Below, piece after piece: positions 41,527 to 48,685 of a stretch of DNA of 64,000 nt. Under the pieces are notes generated by a model. The model made no database searches. It had not been told where the DNA came from and saw only the letters and a list, made by a program, of their open reading frames with translations. Source of the DNA: an uncultured Oscillospiraceae bacterium (GTDB taxonomy: Bacteria; Bacillota; Clostridia; Oscillospirales; Ruminococcaceae); the NCBI GenBank assembly GCA_900540595.1, contig UQGL01000004.1, forward strand, positions 77,028 to 141,027, in the 5' to 3' direction. Within the stretch, counting starts at the first letter, position 1; the number at the start of each line of letters is the position of its first letter. The translations under genes were made by a program, and so were the position numbers.

Positions 41527-42807
41527 TTACTGCTTGTCAGCAAGCAGCTTTTCAACAACTGCCAGACGCACACAGACGCAGAGCAGTGCAGAAGCGGTTT
41601 CGACCTCGTCCAGACTCGGGTAGGTCGGCGCAATGCGCAGATGCGAGTCATCGGGGTCCTTGTGGTACGGGTAGGCCGAGCCGGCACCCGTCAGGGTCAG
41701 GCCGCAGTCCTTGCAGAGCTGGGCCACACGCTTGGCACAGCCGGGCATGACATACAGGCTGATGAAGTAGCCGCCCTTGGGGCTGGTCCAATGGGCAATA
41801 TCACCGCAGGGGGTCAGCTCGGCGGCAAAGGTGGTCTTTACCGCGTCAAAGCAGGGCACCAGACGGCGGCGATGCTTGGCCATGTGTGCCAGCACGCCTT
41901 CCTTATTTTTCAGGAAGCGGACATGGCGCAGCTGGTTCATCTTGTCATAGCTGATGATCATCGTCGAGAAGCGCTTGCACATGTACTTCATCGAGTTCTC
42001 GCTGCAGGCAATGGCAGACACACCGGCACCCGGGAAGGTGATCTTGCTGGTGGAGGTGAACATAAAGACGCGGTCCTCATTGCCGTACTTTTTGGCCTCA
42101 TTCAGCAGGACCGGGGTCTCGATGATCTCCTCGGTCAGGTGATGGACGATATACGCCTCATCCCAGAAAATCTTGAAATCCGGGGCAGCGGTCTTGAGGG
42201 CAGCAAAGCGGCGGATCGTCTCATCGCTGTAGGTGTAGCCGTCCGGGTTGGAATACTGCGGCACGCACCAGATACCCTTGATGGTGTCATCCTCGGCAAC
42301 CAGCTTCTCGATCATGTCCATATCGGGGCCGTCGGGGCTCATGGGGATGCTGATCAGCTCAAAGCCCATCTCCTCGGTGATGGCAAAGTGGCGGTCATAG
42401 CCGGGCACCGGGCAGAGGAACTTGCGGTTCTCGACCTGACTCCACGGCTTGGGAGAATCCTGAAAGCCGAACATCATGCCGATTGCGACCAGATTGTACA
42501 TCAGCTGCAGGCTGGAGTTGCCGCCCACAAAGACCTCGTTTGCTTTGACGCCGAACACATCGGCAAAAAGCTCACGGGCCTCCTCCAGCCCCTCAAGGTT
42601 GCCGTAGTTGCGCACATCGGTGCCGTCGGCAGCGGTGTAATCATCAAGCTTGAGCAGGTCCATGGCCAGATCCATCTGGTGAGGGCCGGGCTTGCCGCGA
42701 GCCATGTTCAGCTTCAGGCCCATGTCCTGAAACTTTTTGTACTGTGCCTCGAGCGCGGCTTTTTCAGCGGTGAGCTCGTCATGATTCATTGCAAAATAAT
42801 CTGTCAT
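41527..42807 (-). CDS. Class I aminotransferase (AspAT 1c / PF12897 type)
   Basis: PLP-dependent aminotransferase. The 426-residue protein fits the large group of aspartate-type aminotransferases that open with RGKPGP (near 37-42). PLP-site signs are the Asn/Ser loop GGNSSLQLMYN (about 94-104), VPQYSNPDGYTYS (about 185-197), the Asp in FWDEAYIVHHL, and the Schiff-base lysine in TSTSKITFPGAG near 252-263. Aspartate is the likely amino donor; the exact substrate is not certain. It has its own promoter and about 90 bases of leader. Confidence 0.9.
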   Translation of the reverse strand: MTDYFAMNHDELTAEKAALEAQYKKFQDMGLKLNMARGKPGPHQMDLAMDLLKLDDYTAADGTDVRNYGNLEGLEEARELFADVFGVKANEVFVGGNSSLQLMYNLVAIGMMFGFQDSPKPWSQVENRKFLCPVPGYDRHFAITEEMGFELISIPMSPDGPDMDMIEKLVAEDDTIKGIWCVPQYSNPDGYTYSDETIRRFAALKTAAPDFKIFWDEAYIVHHLTEEIIETPVLLNEAKKYGNEDRVFMFTSTSKITFPGAGVSAIACSENSMKYMCKRFSTMIISYDKMNQLRHVRFLKNKEGVLAHMAKHRRRLVPCFDAVKTTFAAELTPCGDIAHWTSPKGGYFISLYVMPGCAKRVAQLCKDCGLTLTGAGSAYPYHKDPDDSHLRIAPTYPSLDEVETASALLCVCVRLAVVEKLLADKQ

Positions 42808-42900
42808 AAGTACGATCCCCCTAATTCATTTCGATACTTTTCCCATACAGCTGCGGTATAAGTGCCCCTCTATCTTGGCACAACCACAGGCGTACACTAC

Positions 42901-42929
42901 ATTATATACGATTTATCTGAAATAAACAA
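42901..42929 (-). promoter_or_regulatory. Promoter of the aminotransferase gene
   Basis: On the minus strand TTGTTT (42924-42929) is 17 bases from a perfect TATAAT (42901-42906). The leader to the ATG at 42807 contains a weak GTGCC/GGCAC stem and no recognised riboswitch. Confidence 0.7.
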
Positions 42930-42983
42930 GCGGTTTTTGCCCGGTTTTGCGCTTTTTTATGCAGAAAAGGAACAGAAAAACAC

Positions 42984-43020
42984 AAAAAAGCACATCTGTC
43001 TCAAAAAACAGGTGTGCTTT
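42984..43020 (-). terminator. Terminator of rnpB
   Basis: On the minus strand AGCACACCTG pairs with CAGATGTGCT (one mismatch) around a 10-base T/G/A loop, and is followed by a T-run. It lies about 20 bases after the RNase P RNA 3' end. Confidence 0.85.
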
Positions 43021-43036
43021 AACCGATTACAAAAGA

Positions 43037-43379
43037 AAAACGACTGGAACGTAAGCCGGGTTCTGTATCAAACGACGATCTATCTTGTCCTTGCGTCGCC
43101 GCAAGGCTCACGCCATCACCGGGACGCGCGAGACTCCGCATAATGTCCCATACGGATGTTGCTTCGAGCAGGGTTTACATAGCCGCAAAGTCGCCAGTGC
43201 GCTGGTGAGCTCTTACCTCGCCTTTCCATCCTTACCGCTTTCGCGGCGGTTTCTTTCTGTTGCACTATCCCTGGGGTCACCCCCGGCTGCCGTTAGCAGT
43301 TACTCTGTCTCTGTGAAGCCCGGACTTTCCTCAGGCAGCCCTTGCGGGCTGTCCCGCCGCCGTATGTTCCACTCGTTTT
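43037..43379 (-). ncRNA. rnpB: RNase P RNA (type A)
   Basis: Catalytic RNA that matures tRNA 5' ends. On the minus strand the signature GAGGAAAGTCCGGGC follows the 5' P1/P2 region, GGGGTGACCCCAGGG lies in the middle, and ACAGAACCCGGCTTAC marks P4/P2 near the 3' end. The P1 helix pairs the complement of 43366-43376 with that of 43040-43050, which sets the ends closely. Length is about 343 bases. A promoter and a terminator frame it exactly. Confidence 0.97.
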
Positions 43380-43386
43380 CCCAAGA

Positions 43387-43415
43387 AGTATACCATATTC
43401 CCGGCGCTTTGGCAA
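43387..43415 (-). promoter_or_regulatory. Sigma-A promoter of rnpB
   Basis: On the minus strand TTGCCA (43410-43415) is 17 bases from TATACT (43387-43392), which is preceded by TGG (extended -10). It predicts a start at about 43380, matching the RNA 5' end. Confidence 0.85.
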
Positions 43416-43442
43416 GAAAAATTATAAGCACCGTATCAGCCC

Positions 43443-43697
43443 CTACAGCAGCAGCCGCAAAATCAGCAGTGCCGTCACGCCGGGCAGGCCCAATACCCCG
43501 GCACAGAAGGCCGTAAAGCGGTTCAGCGGCAGACTGATCCCGGTAATAGGCTCCAGCAAACCCAGCAGCGCCAGTACCCCCAAGCCGCATACCGCGCCGC
43601 CCAGTAGACTGCGCAGCCCGCAGTGCTGGCGGGCTGCGCAGCGCACCACGCTCAACAGGCAGACGACTGCCGCCGCATAGGGCCAGTAAGCCGTCAT
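43443..43697 (-). CDS. bofA: BofA-family pro-sigma-K processing inhibitor
   Basis: BofA holds the SpoIVFB protease inactive until the forespore signal arrives. The 84-residue membrane protein starts at ATG 43697; the upstream extension lies in DUF2508. Its C-terminal half holds the family signature LPLNRFTAFCAGVLGLPGV. It follows DUF2508 with overlap, the yaaL-bofA order of Bacillus. No spoIVFB or sigK gene lies in the window. Confidence 0.9.
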   Translation of the reverse strand: MTAYWPYAAAVVCLLSVVRCAARQHCGLRSLLGGAVCGLGVLALLGLLEPITGISLPLNRFTAFCAGVLGLPGVTALLILRLLL

Positions 43698-43906
43698 GGG
43701 TCCTCCCTGTCTGCCCGCAGCAGGCGCAGCAGCGCGCGGCAGCGGCACATTAGCGCCGCATGCTGGTAGGTCAGCTGCTCGATGGAAAATGGGTCCTGTG
43801 CCTCCCGAAAGGCGCTGTCAACGGCGCGCATCGCCTGCATTGTGCTGTCCAGTTCGGCCTTGGCGGCGCGGCGCTCCCGTTCGGCTCTGGTAATGCGTCT
43901 GAACAT
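43694..43906 (-). CDS. DUF2508 protein (YaaL type)
   Basis: A 70-residue, very basic, helical protein starting FRRITRAERERRAAKAEL, with the family's central SAFREAQDPFSIEQLTYQHAAL region of a YaaL/DUF2508 protein. Function unknown. In Bacillus yaaL lies between recR and bofA; here recR is absent and spoIVA precedes it by 10 bases. It overlaps bofA by four bases. Confidence 0.85.
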   Translation of the reverse strand: MFRRITRAERERRAAKAELDSTMQAMRAVDSAFREAQDPFSIEQLTYQHAALMCRCRALLRLLRADREDP

Positions 43907-43916
43907 AACCCCTCCG

Positions 43917-45392
43917 TCACAGCAGAATACAGATCAGCCCGTCACAGCCCTCGTTGATGATGCGCTCAAGGGTCTGCTGCAGACGGGCGCGCGCCTCCTG
44001 CGGCATATGCAGCAGCTTGGTCTGTACGCCCTCGCTGACAAGCTCATTCAGGCTCTTGCCGAAGATGTTCGTGCTCCACAGCTTGCCGGGGTCGGTCTCA
44101 AAATCCGAAAGCAGGCTTTTGATGAGCTCCTCGCCCTGCTGCTCACTGCCCACTGTGGGGGAAAGCTCGGTGTGAATGTTGGCACGCATGATGTGCAGGC
44201 TGGGGGCGCTGGCGCTGAGTCGTACCCCGTACTGGCCGCCCTGCCGGACGATTTCAGGGTCCTCCAGCGTCAGCTCATCAATGCCCGGCATGACGATCCC
44301 ATAGCCGGTGGCCTCGACCTGATCCAGTGCTGATTTGATCTTGTCATAGGCGCGCTTGGCCCTTGCCAGACTGACGACACAGGGCAGCAGGCTGGCTTCA
44401 TCCACGATGTCCAGCCCGGTCTGCTCGCCGAGGATCCGGTAAAAAATATCGGGGTCCACGGTGACGCGGAGTGTAACGCTGCCGGTGGCGAGATCCATAC
44501 CGGCGAGGGAGGCACCGGTGATATACTCGCAGCCAAGCTGGGGGCGCTTGCCGGCAATGTCGGCCATCTTGTGCAGCGAGGCAGCAAAATCCAGCATGGC
44601 GGTGTAGACAGCACTCTGCAGCCAGTGTCCGCTTTCAAGCATCGTCACCCAGCCGGGCATCTGCACAGCGATCTCCCGAATGGGGAACTCATACAAAAGT
44701 GCCTGCAGCAGCCGGTCAAGCGTTTCCACAGTCATTGTGGTGCAGTTCAGGGGGAAAACGGCATGCCCGTAGCTTTCGGTCAGCTCAGCGGCAAGGCGGC
44801 GGGAATCCTCGCTGTCCGGGTCGGCGCAGTTCAGCAGGATGATATAGGGCTTGCCGATGGCGTCCAGCTCGGCAAGGATGCGGCGCTCAGCCTCCAGATA
44901 AGCCTCCCGCGGCAGGTCGGCAACCGAGCCGTCCGTTGTGACAACGAGCCCGACCGTGGCATGCTCCCGGATGACGCAGCGTGTGCCGGTCTCGGCTGCC
45001 AGATCGAACGGTACCTCATGGTCGAACCATGGACTTTTGACAAGGCGCGGCGCTTCGTTTTCCTCATGGCCCAGTGCGCCGTCCACCATGTAGCCCACAC
45101 AGTCGATGAGCCGTGCCCGGAAGCTGCCGCCGCCCGAAAGTTCGATCTGAACCGCCTTCTCGGGGATGAACTTTGGCTCGGTGGTCATGATGGTGCGCCC
45201 GGCAGCGGACTGGGGCAGCTCATCATGGGCGCGGGCCCGGCGTGCTTCGTTTTTGATGCGGGGCAGCAGCATAAGCTCTGCAAAGCGCTTGGTGAAGGTG
45301 CTTTTACCGCTGCGCACCGGCCCCACAACACCGAGGTAGATGTCCCCGCCGGTGCGCTGGGCAATGTTCTGGTAGATCTGTTCCTGTGTCAC
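43917..45392 (-). CDS. spoIVA: Stage IV sporulation protein A (coat morphogenetic ATPase)
   Basis: Polymerises on the outer forespore membrane, using ATP, to form the base on which coat and cortex are built. The 491-residue protein has Walker A GPVRSGKS at 24-31, a Walker B/sensor region VDDGALGH-like near 110, the middle domain, and a C-terminal region that binds SpoVM (ending CDGLICILL). It follows the SipL-like gene by 14 bases, and spoVM lies just beyond, so three interacting proteins are adjacent. Confidence 0.97.
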   Translation of the reverse strand: MTQEQIYQNIAQRTGGDIYLGVVGPVRSGKSTFTKRFAELMLLPRIKNEARRARAHDELPQSAAGRTIMTTEPKFIPEKAVQIELSGGGSFRARLIDCVGYMVDGALGHEENEAPRLVKSPWFDHEVPFDLAAETGTRCVIREHATVGLVVTTDGSVADLPREAYLEAERRILAELDAIGKPYIILLNCADPDSEDSRRLAAELTESYGHAVFPLNCTTMTVETLDRLLQALLYEFPIREIAVQMPGWVTMLESGHWLQSAVYTAMLDFAASLHKMADIAGKRPQLGCEYITGASLAGMDLATGSVTLRVTVDPDIFYRILGEQTGLDIVDEASLLPCVVSLARAKRAYDKIKSALDQVEATGYGIVMPGIDELTLEDPEIVRQGGQYGVRLSASAPSLHIMRANIHTELSPTVGSEQQGEELIKSLLSDFETDPGKLWSTNIFGKSLNELVSEGVQTKLLHMPQEARARLQQTLERIINEGCDGLICILL

Positions 45393-45406
45393 GGGTGTAC
45401 CCTCCT

Positions 45407-46963
45407 TTACAGCGCAGCCGGAATCAGCAGGCAGGCGGCCTCGGTGGTCAGCTCCTGAGGCGGCTTGTCGGTCGTATCAAGATGGTTGGCGGCGGCAAGG
45501 TCCCGGGCGCGCGCATGGTAGCGCTTGGCAATGTCAAAGATGCGTTCCCCCTGCCGGGCATAATAGATGTACAGGGCCGGGCCGTCAGCGTCATCGTAGG
45601 CCTCCCCCAGCTCCACATCGCAGAGGGCGTCCGTACTGGCGGCCTGCATCAGGATACCACTTGTCTCGATCTCAAGATCGACCCGCAGCCGTGCGCCGCT
45701 CTTGCTGCTGACGACCCGGACGGCAGCGGCACCCATGCTGGGCCACGCGGCATCTGCCGTGCCGGGCCAGACACCGTCCGGCTGCCAGAGAAAGGTCTTG
45801 TCATAGCAGGTCAGTTCCCCGCGTGCATCGCCGATCAACACATGGGCGGTGCCCTTTCCCTGCAGGCGCAGGTGGGTTTCGGCCCGCTCCCCGTCCGCAG
45901 GGACGGCACAGGCTGCCCCCAGCGTTACAAAGCAGCCGATGACCGTTCCCTCGGCATCGGGCAGATCGTCCTCAATGGAAACGGAGATACGCCCCGAGAG
46001 GTCGGCCGTTTTCTGCAAAAGGCGGCACGGCGTTTGAACGGTCTGTGTCTTGCAGAGTGTTGAGTAGGCATCGGCGGCCACGCGGTACTGTACGGCACGC
46101 CAGACCTCAATGCGCAGCTTCCATGTCACCGAGAGCGAGGCCTCCCCTGCGCCGCCCGTACTCTCCGCTGCGCTGAGAACGCAGGCCAGCACCTCACCGC
46201 GCACCAGCGGGGCATCATCCTCCGCCGCGCCGGGCAGCTCAATCGTCTGCTGTATGGGAATATCCTTGCTGCGCACGGTCAGCTCGCCGCTGTCGGTATT
46301 CTGGCTGCAGATCTGAAGCTGCAGGGTCCCCTGCACGCTGGCCTGCCCGGCGGCCAGAACTATGCTGCCTGCGGTAAAGCTGCCGGTGATGTCCAGCACA
46401 TTCTCCCCGGCGGCGGGCAGCGCGGCAGAGGACTCGGCTGTCAGCGTTTTTTCCTCAGTCACGGCGCATTGCATGCCCTGCAAAATGCGGGTGTACTGCT
46501 CAATGCCGCAGTCGGCCAGCGAGGTCAGCAGTTCAAGCTCCCGCCGCACAGCCACGGCGGCACACAGGATGTACGCCCCGCGAAGATCAATGCGATGCTC
46601 ACTGACTGCGCGGCAGTTGCAGTATTCCGGCTCCCCCCAGACCTGCGCAGGCCCCTCGGCATACTGCCCGGCGGGCAGCTCGACCGATTTTTCAAAGGCA
46701 AATTTCTGCTCTGTGCGCAGCAGGCGGGCACCTGGCTCCTCGCTCTGGTAGTAAACGGTACAGCGCAGATACCCCTCGGTCTGCCATCGGTTGCCGGTCA
46801 CGCGGTTCTGCAGCACAACGGGCGTGATCAGGCATTTGACGATCTTAAAGACGGCGGGCAGATAATCGGGGATCAAAAGCTCGGTCTCAACAGGTAATTC
46901 CAACCGCGTTTCCCAGCGGCCGCCATAAGATGCTATGGTGTCTTTGAACACCTTCAGTTCCAT
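45407..46963 (-). CDS. SipL-like coat protein (DUF3794/SPOCS plus LysM)
   Basis: A 518-residue protein with repeated beta-rich SPOCS (DUF3794) units (about 5-130, 150-285 and 300-440) and a C-terminal LysM domain (about 465-510; YYARQGERIFDIAKRYHARARDLAAAN). Clostridioides difficile SipL has the same layout and binds SpoIVA through its LysM domain; here the gene directly precedes spoIVA. The start is ATG 46963 behind AAAGGGG. It probably anchors SpoIVA to the coat. Confidence 0.92.
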   Translation of the reverse strand: MELKVFKDTIASYGGRWETRLELPVETELLIPDYLPAVFKIVKCLITPVVLQNRVTGNRWQTEGYLRCTVYYQSEEPGARLLRTEQKFAFEKSVELPAGQYAEGPAQVWGEPEYCNCRAVSEHRIDLRGAYILCAAVAVRRELELLTSLADCGIEQYTRILQGMQCAVTEEKTLTAESSAALPAAGENVLDITGSFTAGSIVLAAGQASVQGTLQLQICSQNTDSGELTVRSKDIPIQQTIELPGAAEDDAPLVRGEVLACVLSAAESTGGAGEASLSVTWKLRIEVWRAVQYRVAADAYSTLCKTQTVQTPCRLLQKTADLSGRISVSIEDDLPDAEGTVIGCFVTLGAACAVPADGERAETHLRLQGKGTAHVLIGDARGELTCYDKTFLWQPDGVWPGTADAAWPSMGAAAVRVVSSKSGARLRVDLEIETSGILMQAASTDALCDVELGEAYDDADGPALYIYYARQGERIFDIAKRYHARARDLAAANHLDTTDKPPQELTTEAACLLIPAAL

Positions 46964-46996
46964 ATTGCTTGCCCCTTTCCGGTTATGTTCTGGGGC

Positions 46997-47004
46997 ATTA
47001 TATG
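46997..47004 (-). promoter_or_regulatory. Candidate promoter of sipL-spoIVA (sigma-E or sigma-A -10)
   Basis: The minus strand reads CATATAAT. It fits the sigma-E -10 (CATACAAT) and contains a perfect sigma-A TATAAT; the upstream -35 (GCTATTT, about 14 bases away) is only partial. Sigma-E control is expected for spoIVA. The terminator at 47014-47052 lies just upstream. Confidence 0.45.
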
Positions 47005-47013
47005 CGGCAGGGC

Positions 47014-47052
47014 ATAAAAATAGCCCCTGCCCGTAACAGGCAGGGGAAAAAA
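47014..47052 (-). terminator. Terminator after spoVM
   Basis: On the minus strand CCCCTGCC pairs with GGCAGGGG around a 7-base loop, followed by CTATTTTTAT. It starts immediately after the spoVM stop and separates spoVM from sipL. Confidence 0.88.
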
Positions 47053-47121
47053 TCATACCCTGAAGGCTGCGCGCAGAAGCCAGCGCAGGCCGCGCGGGCA
47101 GCGAACCACGACCACATGCAT
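47053..47121 (-). CDS. spoVM: SpoVM, 22-residue forespore-membrane curvature-sensing peptide
   Basis: Small amphipathic helix that recognises the convex forespore membrane and recruits SpoIVA. The 22-residue frame starts at ATG 47121 behind GAGGTG and ends at TGA 47055-47053. Against Bacillus SpoVM (26 residues, from memory) it has Pro9, Leu12, Arg17 and Ala18 at the same positions, a hydrophobic VVVV segment at 3-6, and basic residues at 7, 10, 13, 17 and 21. It lies just after thiN, as in Bacillus, and close to spoIVA. Another frame from ATG 47126 gives no such pattern. Confidence 0.82.
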   Translation of the reverse strand: MHVVVVRCPRGLRWLLRAAFRV

Positions 47122-47181
47122 GACATACACCTCACTTTCCGTGTCTGTGTACGCCATACTATGCAGCGCGCTTACGGTGTG

Positions 47182-47814
47182 TTACGCATCATCGCGGGTC
47201 AGCACCACAACGCCGCAGCCGCTGCTGCACTGCAGGCGGGCGGTGTCAGCGGTAAATTCATTGCTGACGCCGAGGGGATACTCTGCGGTAAGAACGGCGT
47301 CCTCGAGCGGGTAGTACACGCCGCGCAGGCAGACGCCGGTGAGCGTTCCCTCCATCGGAAAGAGGGAGAGAAACTTCCAGTCGTGGTGTGCCAGCACCAG
47401 CGCACGGCCCGGGGTCAGAAAGCGCAGCTCGCTGCGCTCATCGGCCAGCAGAACGCTGACGCCGTTTTTGGCAAGATACAACCCGGTAGCCAGGTTGGCC
47501 AGAGTATGCTCAAGCCGGGCACCGCCCAGAGCACCCAGCAGCGTGATCTCATCGTAGCCCTGCTCCAGAAGCCAGCGCGCGGCATACTGGGTGTCGGTGT
47601 CGTCCTTCACATGGGGCAGAACGATGGTCTCCTGTGCAGTTTTGGGCCGCGGGGCGGAATCGAAGTCACCCACGATCAGATCTGGCTGTAAGCCGAGCCG
47701 TGCAGCATTGCGGTAGCCCGCATCGCAGGCTACGATAAAGTCTCCGGGCTGTACATAACGGCCGAGGGCAGCCGCTACCGGTACGGCGGACAGGATAACG
47801 GCGCGCTTGCTCAT
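47182..47814 (-). CDS. thiN: Thiamine pyrophosphokinase
   Basis: Makes thiamine diphosphate from thiamine and ATP. The 210-residue protein has the catalytic-domain motifs CDAGYRNAARLG, VGDFDS and DDTDTQYA (about 30-75), GALGGARLEHTLAN (near 94-107), and the C-terminal binding domain with LGVSNEF. The start is ATG 47814, which overlaps the rsgA stop by four bases. rpe, which lies before thiN in Bacillus, is not present here. Confidence 0.94.
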   Translation of the reverse strand: MSKRAVILSAVPVAAALGRYVQPGDFIVACDAGYRNAARLGLQPDLIVGDFDSAPRPKTAQETIVLPHVKDDTDTQYAARWLLEQGYDEITLLGALGGARLEHTLANLATGLYLAKNGVSVLLADERSELRFLTPGRALVLAHHDWKFLSLFPMEGTLTGVCLRGVYYPLEDAVLTAEYPLGVSNEFTADTARLQCSSGCGVVVLTRDDA

Positions 47815-48671
47815 TTTTCCCACTCCTTCCGCGCATTGGCCTCCTCATACATGGCAAGGTAGCTGGCGTAGCGCGTTTTGCTGATGGTTCCGGCCTCCAC
47901 GGCCTCGCGCACGGCGCAGCCGGTCTCGCTGCGGTGAGAGCAGCCGGTAAAACGGCACTGCCCGAAATACGGCGCAAACTCCGGGAAGGTATGCTGCAGA
48001 TCTTCCTTGGGAATACGGCAGAGCTTTTGTGCTTCAAGGCTGGCAAAGCCGGGGGTGTCCGCCAGTCTGCCGCCGCAGATCTCAAAAATCTCGACCTCGC
48101 GGGTCGTGTGGCGGCCGCGGCCCAGCTTTTGGCTGATCTGGCCGGTCTCCCGGTTCAGCGCAGGGGCCAGCGTGTTGAGCAGCGTTGACTTGCCAACGCC
48201 GGAATTGCCGCAGAAGGCGCAGAGGTGACCGCTGATATAGCGCTTGACCTCATCGAGGCCCTCGCCGGTCTCGTAGTTCAGCTGCACAAGCGGGATACCG
48301 CTGCCCGCGTAGGCGGTGCGCAGCATGTCGGCGGCGGCCAGATCTGCCTTGGTGACCACCAGCACCGGCTGCACATCCTTGTAGATGGCGGCTGCAGCCA
48401 GTTGATCCAGCACAAGGGTGCTGGGCACCGGCTGGGTCGTGCTGGTGACGATGAACAAAATATCCAGATTGGCGATCGGCGGGCGGATGAAAACATTTTT
48501 GCGGGGCAGGATCTCATCAATCATGGTGCCGTCGGCAGAAAGGGTCACATTGTCCCCTGCCACAGGCGTGATGCCACGCTTGCGGAAGATGCCGCGGGCT
48601 TTACATTCCACGATTCCGTCCGGTGTTTTGACATAGTAAAAGCCGCCGATGCCTTTGGTGATATAGGCCAT
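47811..48671 (-). CDS. rsgA: Ribosome small subunit-dependent GTPase RsgA
   Basis: Circularly permuted GTPase in late 30S assembly. The 286-residue protein has an N-terminal OB fold, then G4 TKAD (about 104-107) before G1 GNSGVGKSTLLN (about 155-166), the permuted order, and a C-terminal zinc site with C-x-x-H-type residues in CRFTGCSHRSETGC (near 246-259). It follows the kinase gene by 14 bases and precedes thiN. Confidence 0.96.
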   Translation of the reverse strand: MAYITKGIGGFYYVKTPDGIVECKARGIFRKRGITPVAGDNVTLSADGTMIDEILPRKNVFIRPPIANLDILFIVTSTTQPVPSTLVLDQLAAAAIYKDVQPVLVVTKADLAAADMLRTAYAGSGIPLVQLNYETGEGLDEVKRYISGHLCAFCGNSGVGKSTLLNTLAPALNRETGQISQKLGRGRHTTREVEIFEICGGRLADTPGFASLEAQKLCRIPKEDLQHTFPEFAPYFGQCRFTGCSHRSETGCAVREAVEAGTISKTRYASYLAMYEEANARKEWEK

Positions 48672-48685
48672 GTTGTCCTCACTTA

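Noticed and set aside
43300..43590. 96-residue minus-strand frame across the RNase P RNA promoter
   Set aside because: The sequence here is explained by rnpB and its promoter and by bofA; the frame has no RBS or recognisable domain.
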